NCBI GenBank assembly: GCA_903904275.1
Contig: CAIVBX010000207.1
Span: 1-28,001 of the forward strand
Reading direction: 5' to 3'
From: an uncultured Pseudomonadota bacterium
GTDB lineage: Bacteria > Pseudomonadota > Gammaproteobacteria > Methylococcales > Methylomonadaceae
Length of the DNA: 28,001 nucleotides
Shown one piece after another: positions 1 through 7,345 of the stretch. The position numbers and the translations under genes are program-made. Position 1 is the first letter of the stretch. Each line of letters starts with the position of its first letter. Under the pieces are notes generated by a model that saw only the letters and a program-made list of their open reading frames with translations, had not been told where the DNA came from and did no database searches.

Positions 1-2
1 AA

Positions 3-131
3 ACGCGCTTAAATGACATGATTACCGCTCGTCGGGTTCGTGTAACAGGCGCAGACGGTGAGTCGCTTGGCATTATTCCGTTAGACGAAGCGAAGAAAAT
101 CGCTTACGACGCGGATTTAGATTTAGATTAA
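3..131 (+). pseudogene. infC: infC N-terminal fragment (IF-3 N-domain), ended by in-frame TAA
   Basis: Codons from position 3 read TRLNDMITARRVRV, then SLGIIPLDEA, which is the N-terminal domain of initiation factor IF-3. IF-3 binds the 30S subunit, checks initiator tRNA and prevents premature 50S joining. The gene starts before the window. The frame ends at TAA 129-131, where the family has the Glu of DLVEISPNA: here the frame reads DLD-stop-ISPNADPPVC and then continues unbroken into the downstream C-domain at the correct family spacing. The change therefore looks like substitutions (V to D and E to stop) and not a frameshift. The stop sits in a GATTTA-GATTTA-GATTAA near-repeat. It may be a real mutation or an assembly error. 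The IF-3 identity is certain; the status of the stop is not. Confidence 0.8.
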
Positions 132-167
132 ATTTCGCCGAACGCGGATCCGCCAGTTTGTAAAATT

Positions 168-506
168 ATGAACTATGGCAAATTCCAGTTTGAGCAAAGT
201 AAAAAACTAGCTATTGCTAAGAAAAATCAAAAACAAATTCAGATTAAAGAAATCAAATTCAGACCTGGAACGGACGAAGGCGATTATCAAGTTAAGATGA
301 AAAATTTGGTTAAATTCTTAAATGAAGGCGACAAAACCAAAATTACGTTGCGTTATCGTGGTCGTGAAATGGCACACAAAGAATTGGGCATGGACGTTTT
401 AAAACGCATCGAAAAAGATTTGGAAGAATTAGCCGTAGTCGAACAATTTCCGAAAATGGAAGGTCGGCAAATGGTGATGGTTCTTGCGCCGAAAAAGAAA
501 AAATAG
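168..506 (+). CDS. infC: Translation initiation factor IF-3, linker and C-terminal domain (infC 3' part)
   Basis: This 112-residue frame begins at the family MNYGKF position (E. coli MDYGKF) and covers the lysine-rich linker helix and the entire C-domain. Visible landmarks are KEIKFRPGTDEGDYQVK, the FLNEGDKTKITLRYRGREMAH stretch (residues about 50-70) and the terminal EGRQMVMVLAPKKKK. The C-domain is the part of IF-3 that binds 16S rRNA in the 30S platform and blocks subunit association. Family members are about 170-180 residues, so this is only the 3' two thirds; codons 132-167 upstream are still IF-3-like and in frame. No clear Shine-Dalgarno precedes ATG 168, so separate translation would rely on reinitiation after the TAA at 129-131. 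If the stop is an error, the true gene runs from before the window to 506. rpmI and rplT follow, the usual operon order. Confidence 0.85.
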   Translation: MNYGKFQFEQSKKLAIAKKNQKQIQIKEIKFRPGTDEGDYQVKMKNLVKFLNEGDKTKITLRYRGREMAHKELGMDVLKRIEKDLEELAVVEQFPKMEGRQMVMVLAPKKKK

Positions 507-512
507 TTGTAC

Positions 513-540
513 AAGTCGCACAGGAAGTGCGACTTTTGTT
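513..540 (+). terminator. Hairpin with T-rich tail after infC (terminator or attenuator)
   Basis: Arms AAGTCGCAC (513-521) and GTGCGACTT (527-535) form a perfect 9-bp stem with the 5-nt loop AGGAA, followed by TTGTTTTG. It begins 6 nt after the infC stop and lies about 75 nt before the rpmI ribosome binding site. This geometry fits intrinsic termination or attenuation inside the infC-rpmI-rplT operon, whose ribosomal genes are L20-controlled in other bacteria. Whether L20 acts here cannot be judged from the sequence. Confidence 0.6.
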
Positions 541-614
541 TTGCTTAGTGCCTTGCATTTTGCCTTTGCGAACTTTTTTGAAGGGACATTTTTAACTTAT
601 TTTGGAGAAAACAA

Positions 615-812
615 ATGCCAAAAATTAAAACTAATCGCGGTGCCGCGAAACGCTTCAAGCGTACGGGCAACGGCGGTATTAAGTGTGGTCATTCACACCG
701 TCGTCATATTTTGACGAAAAAAACAACCAAAAGAAAAAGACAATTGCGCTCGCCAAACCATGTACACGCTTCAGATTTACGCATGGCAAACCGCATGATT
801 CCTTACCTTTAA
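615..812 (+). CDS. rpmI: 50S ribosomal protein L35
   Basis: The 65-residue product starts MPKIKTNRGAAKRFK and has the family core TGNGGIKCGHSHRRHILTKK, ending RMANRMIPYL. Length and composition (very rich in Lys and Arg) match bacterial L35, a late-assembling protein of the large ribosomal subunit. GGAGA at 604-608 lies 6-7 nt before the ATG and fixes the start. It sits between infC and rplT with 16 nt to the next gene, the conserved infC-rpmI-rplT order. A Cys in GGIKCGHS is common in the family. The identification is secure. Confidence 0.98.
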   Translation: MPKIKTNRGAAKRFKRTGNGGIKCGHSHRRHILTKKTTKRKRQLRSPNHVHASDLRMANRMIPYL

Positions 813-828
813 TAATCGGAGATAAATC

Positions 829-1194
829 ATGCCTAGAGTAAAACGTGGCGTTACCGCCAGAGCAAGACACAAAAAAATTCTTAAACAAGCAAAAGGTTAT
901 TACGGCGCAAGAAGCCGCGTTTATCGCGTTGCAAAACAAGCGGTAATCAAAGCAGGTCAATATGCGTACCGCGATCGCAAACAAAGAAAACGTCAATTCC
1001 GTGCATTATGGATTGTGCGTATCAACGCGGCATCGCGGATGTTCGGAATTTCCTACAGCCGTTTAATCAACGGTTTGACGAAAGCAAACGTGAAAATCGA
1101 TCGTAAAGTCTTAGCTGATATTGCAGTTCGTGATATTGACGCATTCGGTAAAATCGCAGAAATCGCGAAAGCAAACATGAGTGCGCTTTCGTAA
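829..1194 (+). CDS. rplT: 50S ribosomal protein L20
   Basis: The 121-residue basic protein begins MPRVKRGVTARARHKKILKQ and contains AKGYYGARSRVYRVAKQAV and the RRKRQFRALWIVRINAA-like block (here DRKQRKRQFRALWIVRINAA), the signature of L20. L20 nucleates early 50S assembly on 23S rRNA and in several bacteria also represses translation of rpmI and rplT. The N-terminal 60 residues form the long basic extension; the rest is the globular rRNA-binding part (SRLINGLTKANVKIDRKVLADIAV). CGGAGA lies just before the ATG. It is the last gene of the operon, followed by an intrinsic terminator at 1218-1257. The length is normal. Confidence 0.98.
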   Translation: MPRVKRGVTARARHKKILKQAKGYYGARSRVYRVAKQAVIKAGQYAYRDRKQRKRQFRALWIVRINAASRMFGISYSRLINGLTKANVKIDRKVLADIAVRDIDAFGKIAEIAKANMSALS

Positions 1195-1217
1195 GATTTT
1201 CGATTTAATCGACAATA

Positions 1218-1257
1218 AAAAATCCGTCTAATTTTTAAAAAATAGGCGGATTTTTTT
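1218..1257 (+). terminator. Rho-independent terminator of the infC-rpmI-rplT operon
   Basis: Arms AAATCCGTCTA (1220-1230) and TAGGCGGATTT (1243-1253) pair over 11 bp with one G-U, a 12-nt AT-rich loop, and the right arm runs into a T stretch (1251-1257). It lies 25 nt after the rplT stop. The A-run on the left side could also let it act on the convergent gmk transcript. Confidence 0.85.
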
Positions 1258-1283
1258 GTGTCCAACAATTGTGTTAATTCGTA

Positions 1284-1898
1284 TCACACCAATAAACTTG
1301 TCAACAACGTTTCCAACTTGTGTGATTGGCGTGCTTGAACAAGGCGATTTGCAATCACGATACTTTTTAATTCATTTAATGCCAAATTGAAATCATCGTT
1401 GACAACCAAATAATCAAATTCAGGATAATGGCTCATTTCCGTCACCGCATCCCGCATTCGACGTGCGATAATTTCGGCATCATCTTTACCTCTCGATTCT
1501 AAGCGTTCTCGCAATGTTTCAATTGAAGGCGGTAAAACACAAATTGAAATACTCGCTGGAATCAATTTACGCACTTGTTGTGCGCCTTGCCAATCAATTT
1601 CCAAAATAACATCAATGCCGTTTTCTAAATTATCTTCAACCGTTTGTTGTGCTGTACCGTAAAAATTATCGAAAACTTGAGCGCATTCTAAAAAAGCTGA
1701 ATTTGCCTGCATTGTTTTAAATTGTTCAACATCGACAAAAAAATAATCTTTGCCGTCAATTTCACCTTTACGGGTTTGGCGCGTTGTGTGTGATACCGAT
1801 ACAATAAGATTACCGACTTGAGCAATGAGTTTTTTTACTAAACTGGTTTTACCTGCACCCGATGGCGCAGAAATAATGTAAAGATTGCCTTTGTTCAT
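1284..1898 (-). CDS. gmk: Guanylate kinase
   Basis: Guanylate kinase phosphorylates GMP to GDP with ATP in the cytoplasm and is essential for guanine nucleotide and ppGpp pools. The 204-residue product has the P-loop APSGAGKTS at residues 11-19, the GMP-binding segment SVSHTTRQTRKGEIDGKDY with the conserved S-x-T-T-R-x-x-R pattern, FLECAQVFDNFYGT, the LEIDWQGAQQVR motif (family DIDWQGA) and the lid ESRGKDDAEIIARRM. The length is normal. No strong Shine-Dalgarno is visible before the ATG, but the Met-Asn-Lys-Gly start fits the family. It is a single gene on the minus strand, convergent with rplT and divergent from the carbonic anhydrase-like gene at 1995. Confidence 0.97.
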   Translation of the reverse strand: MNKGNLYIISAPSGAGKTSLVKKLIAQVGNLIVSVSHTTRQTRKGEIDGKDYFFVDVEQFKTMQANSAFLECAQVFDNFYGTAQQTVEDNLENGIDVILEIDWQGAQQVRKLIPASISICVLPPSIETLRERLESRGKDDAEIIARRMRDAVTEMSHYPEFDYLVVNDDFNLALNELKSIVIANRLVQARQSHKLETLLTSLLV

Positions 1899-1994
1899 AA
1901 TTTTTTGAGTTTCAAAGTTAAATTTTTATAACGTTCGTTCATTTTAGCAACGTTCAATTCAATAGTCAGGTTCATTCAAAAAGGAAACAAAAAT

Positions 1995-2531
1995 ATGACG
2001 CTACGAAGTTTTAATAATCAATCGCCACAACTTGGCAAAGATGTTTATATTGATGAAAGTGCGGTTGTGATTGGTGCGGTCATGTTGGCTGATAACGTGT
2101 CTGTTTTCCCCACAGCGGTAATTCGTGGCGATGTCGAAAAAATCACAGTTGGCGAAAATACCAATGTGCAAGATGGTGCGATTTTGCACGTTTCACATCA
2201 AGGTAAATTTTCAGAAGTTGGGCATCCGTTAAACATTGGAAAAAGCGTCACGATTGGACATCGTGCCGTGATTCATGGTTGCACAGTTGGGAATTATTGT
2301 TTAATTGGAATCGGCGCAATTATTATGGATGACGCGGTTTTAGAAGATTATGTGATGCTCGGCGCGGGTTCGCTCGTTCCACCAAATAAGAAACTTGAAA
2401 GTGGTTATTTGTACGTTGGTTCACCTGCCAAACAAAGCCGCGCGTTAACTGAAAATGAAAAAGAATTTTTGCGTTATTCAGCAGAGCATTACGTTATTTT
2501 GAAAAATCGCCACCTTGAAAATCAATCATGA
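1995..2531 (+). CDS. yrdA: Gamma-class carbonic anhydrase family protein (YrdA/PaaY-like)
   Basis: The 178-residue protein has a left-handed beta-helix of hexapeptide repeats (for example VVIGAV, VFPTAV, ITVGEN, LNIGKS, VTIGHR, CLIGIG). The three histidines of the gamma-carbonic anhydrase metal site are present at residues 65 (ILHVSH), 89 and 94 (TIGHRAVIHGC). R44-G-D and Q59-D also match the family. Homologues bind zinc or a similar metal as trimers, but carbonic anhydrase activity is unproven for many YrdA and PaaY members. AAGGAAA precedes the start at a suitable distance. The stop overlaps the ubiA start by 4 nt (ATGA), implying translational coupling, although no functional link to ubiquinone synthesis is established. 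Confidence 0.9.
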   Translation: MTLRSFNNQSPQLGKDVYIDESAVVIGAVMLADNVSVFPTAVIRGDVEKITVGENTNVQDGAILHVSHQGKFSEVGHPLNIGKSVTIGHRAVIHGCTVGNYCLIGIGAIIMDDAVLEDYVMLGAGSLVPPNKKLESGYLYVGSPAKQSRALTENEKEFLRYSAEHYVILKNRHLENQS

Positions 2532-3379
2532 ATCGCGCCCGACATTTTTGGCTTTTAGCCCGTTTTGACAAACCAATTGGCACGTTAATTCTTTTGTATC
2601 CTGCACTTTGGGCGTTATGGATTGCAAGTGATGGAAAGCCAAATTTAACTGTTTTAATAGTAATTACATTAGGTGTTATTGTGATGCGAGCAGCAGGTTG
2701 TGTGATTAACGATTACGCCGACCGCGATTTTGACCCGCACGTTGAACGTACAAAACAACGTCCCATTGCAGCAGGAAATGTCACGCCAAAAGAAGCGTTA
2801 ATCTTTTTCGTCGTTTTATGTTTTTTCGCGTTTGGATTAGTTTTATTGCTGAATACATTTACGATTTTGTTGTCATTTGTTGGGGCATTTTTAGCGGCAA
2901 GTTATCCGTTTATGAAACGTTACACACATTTACCACAGGCGTATTTAGGCGTGGCATTTGGTTGGGCAGTGCCGATGTCGTTTGCGGCGCAATTAAACGA
3001 AATTCCAACCGTTGCGTGGATTTTATATTTAGCAGTGATTTTGTGGGCGTTGGTTTATGACACGATGTATGCGATGGTTGATAAAGATGATGATTTAAAA
3101 ATCGGTGTGAAATCGACAGCAATTTTATTTGGAAATTACGACCGTCAGATTATGGGCGCGTTGCAAATCATGATTTTGCTTTTATTGTTTTCCGTTGGAC
3201 AAATGCAAAATTTAGGTGGTTTTTATCATTTAAGTTTAATTGTTGCGGCTGGATTTTCGATTTATCAACAAAAATTGATTTTTCATCGTGAAAAAAGCGC
3301 GTGTTTTAAAGCATTTTTGAATAATAACTGGTTTGGATTGGTTGTTTTTATTGGTTTAGTTTTAAATTACGGCGTTTGA
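2528..3379 (+). CDS. ubiA: 4-hydroxybenzoate polyprenyltransferase
   Basis: UbiA attaches the polyprenyl chain to 4-hydroxybenzoate in the inner membrane, the first membrane step of ubiquinone synthesis. The 283-residue protein has both aspartate-rich prenyltransferase motifs: NDYADRDFD at residues 61-69, followed by HVERTKQRPIAAG, and D178-TMYAMVDKDDD in the second half. At least seven hydrophobic segments alternate with short loops, and the length is typical. It begins inside the end of the carbonic anhydrase-like gene (4-nt overlap), so expression is probably coupled. An 8-bp hairpin spans its stop codon at 3371-3390. Related UbiA-family enzymes act on other aromatics, but the motifs and length fit 4-hydroxybenzoate best. 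Confidence 0.95.
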   Translation: MNRARHFWLLARFDKPIGTLILLYPALWALWIASDGKPNLTVLIVITLGVIVMRAAGCVINDYADRDFDPHVERTKQRPIAAGNVTPKEALIFFVVLCFFAFGLVLLLNTFTILLSFVGAFLAASYPFMKRYTHLPQAYLGVAFGWAVPMSFAAQLNEIPTVAWILYLAVILWALVYDTMYAMVDKDDDLKIGVKSTAILFGNYDRQIMGALQIMILLLLFSVGQMQNLGGFYHLSLIVAAGFSIYQQKLIFHREKSACFKAFLNNNWFGLVVFIGLVLNYGV

Positions 3380-3397
3380 TAACAAACGCCATATTTT
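3371..3397. terminator. Hairpin over the ubiA stop, between convergent genes
   Basis: GGCGTTTG (3371-3378) and CAAACGCC (3383-3390) are a perfect 8-bp pair with loop ATAA, followed on the plus strand by ATATTTTC. The left arm holds the last ubiA codons and the first bases of its stop. The flavin reductase gene ends at 3397 from the other side, so the hairpin may end transcription in both directions. The T-tract is weak on both strands. Confidence 0.55.
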
Positions 3398-3882
3398 CAA
3401 ATTTCAGCTAATTGGCGATAACCCGCGCGATAATAAAGCAATGGTTCACCATTACGAATTTCAGCCGTTTGGACTTCACCAATTACAATCCAATGTGAAC
3501 CTGTTTGAAATTTTTCAACAAATTTGCAATCTAGTGACATTAAACTTTCTGTTAATAACGGTGCGCCAGTTTGAGCAATGTGCCATGGATTATTTGCAAA
3601 ACGTTTTTCTTGACTAGCACCGCCTGCAAATTGATTTGAGGTTGTTTCTTGAGTGCAAGTTAATATATTTACAGCAAAAAATTGGCTCTCATCAATCCCG
3701 CTAAGCGTTTCAGCTGTTCCATTTAAACAGCATAAAATTAAAGCAGGTTCTGCGGATACGCTCGAAAATGCGCTAACTGTCATGCCTTGCAAACCATGTT
3801 TTTCTGATTGTGTGGTAATTACGGTTACGCCACTTGCCCATAATTGCATTGCTTGTTTAAATTCTGTCGTGTTAATGGTCAT
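3397..3882 (-). CDS. Flavin reductase family protein (FMN-binding split barrel)
   Basis: The 161-residue protein matches the flavin reductase domain found in HpaC, RutF and related NAD(P)H:flavin oxidoreductases. These supply reduced flavin to partner oxygenases or act in other redox roles. Family landmarks are WASGVTVITTQ near the N-terminus, GMTVSAFSSVSAEPALILCCLN (residues about 33-54), FAVNIL, and the C-terminal GEVQTAEIRNGEPLLYYRAGYRQL. I start it at ATG 3882 (MTINTTEFKQAM), which has AGGAAA upstream and fits family N-termini; a start 15 codons earlier is possible but adds an unlikely N-terminus. No oxygenase gene lies nearby, so the electron acceptor and pathway cannot be named. Confidence 0.88.
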   Translation of the reverse strand: MTINTTEFKQAMQLWASGVTVITTQSEKHGLQGMTVSAFSSVSAEPALILCCLNGTAETLSGIDESQFFAVNILTCTQETTSNQFAGGASQEKRFANNPWHIAQTGAPLLTESLMSLDCKFVEKFQTGSHWIVIGEVQTAEIRNGEPLLYYRAGYRQLAEI

Positions 3883-3962
3883 TTTTAATTTCCTAAAATG
3901 AGTAAATTTGTAGCAACATTGTAGCATCTAAGATTTTTGTAAATTTGAAAAAGGAGAGTGCA

Positions 3963-5048
3963 ATGAATAATGAAACACCTTATCGCAATTATTACCGCCA
4001 ACGTACGGCTAATCAATGGCGAAAAATTCCAGCCGAAATAGGCGACCCCAGTGCTATTCGTCCATTTTTAGCAGGAAATTGGAAGATGAATTTAATCCCG
4101 CGTGCTGGCGTAGCATTAGCCGCGCGAATTTTTGATTTTTGTCACGATATTAAAGACGTTGATATGGGATTCGCGCCACCATTTACGGGTTTATCGACGT
4201 TAGCAGATTATATTGAACCTGATTTTTTGCGTCGAGAATATGGCATTGGACGAAATGTTTTTTTATTAGCACAAGATACTTTTTTTGAATCTAAAGGCGC
4301 GTTTACAGGCGAAATTTCAGCTGATATGTTGGCTGCGATTGGTGTTGACCGTGTCATTGTTGGGCATTCTGATAGACGTGCAAATTTAGGAAAATACTTT
4401 GGATTTAGTTCAAGCGTGGCGCGTCGATTATCGAAAGAATTTTTAACTCACACCTTAGCGCGTTTAAAACAACGTGAAAATATCGAACCGCAAGTGTTAG
4501 CAACAATTGAGCATTTGTTGCATGAAAAAAATCATGAGGTACTGAAAGGTTTAGCAACATTTTTAGAAAATGAATTAAATGAACGTGCAGGCGAAAGTGA
4601 TGATGCGATTCAACGCAAAGTTCAAGCCGCTTTACGAAATGGTTTGCAAGTTATTTTGTGTTGTGGCGAAAACCGAGAAGCGCGTGACGCGCATGAAACG
4701 TTTAAATTATTAGATCGGCAATTGCGAATTGGTTTGGAAGGTGTTGCACGTCCAACGATGCCCGAAGTAATTATTGCGTATGAACCAATTTGGGCAATTG
4801 GTGAAGGCGCAAAACCTGCACCGCTTGAACAAATTGCTGAAGTTCACGATTTTATTCGGAATTTGTTAATGGATTTATATGGAGAACAAATTGCGGCGCG
4901 TGTGCGTATTTTGTATGGCGGCAATGTCAAACCCGATAACATTGGCGACATGATGAAATTAGCTGGCGTGGATGGCGCGTTAGTCGGTAGCGCAAGTTTA
5001 AACGCTACCGATTTTGCAAAAATTATTCGCTTCGGTTTGTCAGACTAA
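3963..5048 (+). CDS. tpiA: Triosephosphate isomerase, long divergent form
   Basis: The enzyme interconverts glyceraldehyde-3-phosphate and dihydroxyacetone phosphate. Catalytic residues are in place: Lys41 in AGNWKMN, His135 in VIVGHSDRR (usually GHSERR), and Glu274 in AYEPIWAIG; the phosphate loop YGGNVKPDN is at about 318-326. The protein is 361 residues against about 250 for the family. There are about 35 extra residues before the first strand and an insertion of about 65-70 residues after His135 (roughly 148-214, largely charged and helical). The flexible loop 6 is also unusual, reading AIGEGAKPAP where most have AIGTGKTATP. ATG 3963 has GGAGAG upstream and is preferred over the ATG at 3945. 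It overlaps the convergent DUF2780 gene by 26 nt. The fold is clear; it may be a second, non-standard isomerase. Confidence 0.88.
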   Translation: MNNETPYRNYYRQRTANQWRKIPAEIGDPSAIRPFLAGNWKMNLIPRAGVALAARIFDFCHDIKDVDMGFAPPFTGLSTLADYIEPDFLRREYGIGRNVFLLAQDTFFESKGAFTGEISADMLAAIGVDRVIVGHSDRRANLGKYFGFSSSVARRLSKEFLTHTLARLKQRENIEPQVLATIEHLLHEKNHEVLKGLATFLENELNERAGESDDAIQRKVQAALRNGLQVILCCGENREARDAHETFKLLDRQLRIGLEGVARPTMPEVIIAYEPIWAIGEGAKPAPLEQIAEVHDFIRNLLMDLYGEQIAARVRILYGGNVKPDNIGDMMKLAGVDGALVGSASLNATDFAKIIRFGLSD

Positions 5049-5574
5049 GCACTTTTCCTAATCCTTCGACTGCTGCGCCGCTGGTATTGCCTTTCATGTA
5101 TTCCATCACGACAGGCACAAATTTTTGCATCGTTTCTGGTTTCATGCCGAGTTGCTGAAAAATCGAAACAGCGGTTAAAGCTGTTCCAATAGAATTATCA
5201 CCCGATAAACCTGCCAATTTTCCTGCTAATCCGCCTAATCCTGATTGCGGTTTTAAAGCAGGAACGGCAGACAACAATTGTTGAACGTCAGGAACTTGTG
5301 TTGATAATTTTGAAAATTCATCAGGATTCATTCGTGTTTTTGCAATTTGTAATAATGCACCCGCGCCACCAGCCGCTTGTTGTGGCGTAACGCCTAGACG
5401 ATTAACTAATAAATTTGTTAATTCACCTGTTTTGAATTGTTTACCGCTTTCTAACATTTTTTGTGCATTGTTGATGGCTTCTGTGTTGTTGACCAAAATA
5501 TCGCCCAATTTTTCGGCATGAACGAATGGCGCGAAAAAGACTAAACAAGCCGCGATGTAATTTAAACGTTTCAT
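5023..5574 (-). CDS. DUF2780 secreted protein
   Basis: The 183-residue protein has a Sec signal peptide (MKRLNYIAACLVFFAPFVHA, cleavage after residue 20), so the mature form is likely periplasmic or exported. The mature part resembles DUF2780 (VcgC/VcgE-like) proteins: LTNLLVNRLGVTPQQAAGGAGALLQIAK at about residues 52-79, a Gly-rich stretch SGLGGLAGKLAGLSG near 111-125, and a C-terminal helical region with VVMEYMKGN. The family has no established function. It lies 27 nt behind nadE on the same strand with AAGAGAGA before its ATG, so it is probably cotranscribed. Its 3' end overlaps the tpiA 3' end by 26 nt. There are no cysteines in the mature protein. Confidence 0.8.
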   Translation of the reverse strand: MKRLNYIAACLVFFAPFVHAEKLGDILVNNTEAINNAQKMLESGKQFKTGELTNLLVNRLGVTPQQAAGGAGALLQIAKTRMNPDEFSKLSTQVPDVQQLLSAVPALKPQSGLGGLAGKLAGLSGDNSIGTALTAVSIFQQLGMKPETMQKFVPVVMEYMKGNTSGAAVEGLGKVLSLTNRSE

Positions 5575-5601
5575 AATGTTCTCTCTTGTTAAAAATAAAA
5601 A

Positions 5602-7212
5602 TTAACCGCGAAATCCTGATGTAATGGGATAACGACGGTCACGTCCAAAAGCGCGTTCACTGACTTTAATTCCAACCGCAGATTGACGACGTTTATATTC
5701 ACTTCTATCAACCAATGAAATAACACGTTTAACATCTGTGGAAGAAAAACCCGCCGCAATAATTTCGTCTGCTGATTGGTCTTGTTCAACGTAACGCGCC
5801 AAAATAGGGTCAAGAATTTCATACGCTGGCAATGAATCGGAATCTTTTTGATTGGGCGATAATTCTGCCGATGGCGCACGAATTAAAACACGTTCAGGAA
5901 TCACTTGCGAAAGTGAATTTCGATAACGCGCCAATTCATAAACAAGTAATTTCAGCACATCTTTAATCGGTGCAAAACCGCCACACATATCGCCATATAA
6001 CGTTGCATAACCAACACTCATTTCACTTTTATTGCCTGTTGTTAAAAGCAATTTGCCTTGCTTATTCGACATTGCCATTAAAACAACGCCACGACAACGC
6101 GCTTGGATATTTTCTTCTGTTGTATCCGTAGGCGTGTTTTCAAAAGTTGTAGCTAACATTTCGGTAAAAGCCTTCACCGCAGGTTCAATCGGAATACGAT
6201 GATATTTTACACCCATAATTTGTGCTTGAATTTGCGCGTCATCGTTGCTCATATCAAGCGTGTATTTTGACGGTAATGAAACAGCTTCAACATTTTCAGA
6301 ACCCAGCGCATCAACGGCAATCGCTAAAACTAACGCTGAATCAATTCCACCTGATAACCCTAAAATCGCGCCTTTAAAACCGTTTTTACGAACATAATCG
6401 CGTGTTCCACAAATCAACGCATTGTAAATTGTTGCGATGTCATTTTTTTCTTTGATGGGGCAGGGTGGAAGTAATGGCTGACTATTTTCAAATTCGATAA
6501 CCGCATAATGTTCTTCAAACTCAGGCGCGTGAAAAACGATTTCACCGTCAGAATTTGTGACAAATGATGCGCCGTCAAAAACCAATTCATCTTGTCCACC
6601 GACGGCATTGACATAAACGATTGGGATTTGTGCCAATTTTGCGTTTGAGCAAATTAGAGCTTCCCGTTTTGGGCGTTTTCCTGCGTAAAACGGCGAAGCA
6701 TTTAACGTTAATAAAATCTCTGCACCCGCGTATTTTGTGGCTTGAACGATGTCCGAATGCCAAACATCTTCACAAATGGTTAAGCCAAAAAATTGACCTT
6801 TTAACTCAAAAACACACGGTTTTTCACCCGCAGAAAAGTAACGATTTTCGTCAAAAACGCCGTAATTTGGCAGTTTTTGTTTGCGATAAATGGCAGAAAT
6901 ACTGCCTTCCGACAAAACGGCTGCACTGTTGTACAACTTTCCTTCGCTAAGTTCTGGAAAACCAACAACAATTCCAATTTCTGGCGCGATGTTTGCTAAA
7001 TCGAAAAGAGCGTTATTGGCTTGAGTAATAAAATCCCGTCGAAACAGTAAATCTTCGGACGGGTATCCTGTTGTCGAAAGCTCTGAAAAGATAATTAAAT
7101 CAACAGCTAAAGTGCTTTTTATTTTCGTTATTATTTCAGCAATTCGGCTAAAGTTAGCCGCAACATTGCCGATTAAACTGTCAGTTTGAACAAGCGCGAT
7201 TTTTAGGGACAT
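5602..7212 (-). CDS. nadE: Glutamine-dependent NAD+ synthetase
   Basis: NadE makes NAD+ from deamido-NAD+, ATP and glutamine in the cytoplasm. The 536-residue product has two domains. The N-terminal nitrilase-type glutaminase (about 1-250) has the catalytic triad Glu44 (FSELSTTGYP), Lys113 (YRKQKLPNYGVF) and Cys147 (LTICEDVW). The C-terminal synthetase (about 260-536) has the PP-loop ATPase motif GLSGGIDSALV at 285-295, TTGNKSEMSVGYATLYGDM and the LPAYEILDPIL segment. Length matches the two-domain bacterial form that uses glutamine directly. The start MSLKIALVQTD is typical. It heads a minus-strand pair with the DUF2780 gene; NAD kinase (10874) acts on its product but is not in the same operon. 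Confidence 0.96.
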   Translation of the reverse strand: MSLKIALVQTDSLIGNVAANFSRIAEIITKIKSTLAVDLIIFSELSTTGYPSEDLLFRRDFITQANNALFDLANIAPEIGIVVGFPELSEGKLYNSAAVLSEGSISAIYRKQKLPNYGVFDENRYFSAGEKPCVFELKGQFFGLTICEDVWHSDIVQATKYAGAEILLTLNASPFYAGKRPKREALICSNAKLAQIPIVYVNAVGGQDELVFDGASFVTNSDGEIVFHAPEFEEHYAVIEFENSQPLLPPCPIKEKNDIATIYNALICGTRDYVRKNGFKGAILGLSGGIDSALVLAIAVDALGSENVEAVSLPSKYTLDMSNDDAQIQAQIMGVKYHRIPIEPAVKAFTEMLATTFENTPTDTTEENIQARCRGVVLMAMSNKQGKLLLTTGNKSEMSVGYATLYGDMCGGFAPIKDVLKLLVYELARYRNSLSQVIPERVLIRAPSAELSPNQKDSDSLPAYEILDPILARYVEQDQSADEIIAAGFSSTDVKRVISLVDRSEYKRRQSAVGIKVSERAFGRDRRYPITSGFRG

Positions 7213-7345
7213 GGCTTTTTTAAAAGTTAAAGGTTTTCAAGGTGAAAGGTTCGGGTGAACCGCCTTTAAATCATAACCTAAGCCTCGCGTTTTGTACTGA
7301 CGATTTTATGACATAGATTTTATTCTTTGAAACAGGTGAACCACT

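Noticed and set aside
129..131. Reassignment of TAA to a sense codon as explanation of the infC stop
   Set aside because: Other genes in the window, such as rpmI, rplT, fliD and tpiA, end properly at TAA with no readthrough extension, so the standard code applies.
7244..7258. Short inverted repeat GGTTC and GAACC upstream of the 67-residue gene
   Set aside because: Five-base arms in a 130-nt gap are expected by chance and no promoter element aligns with it.
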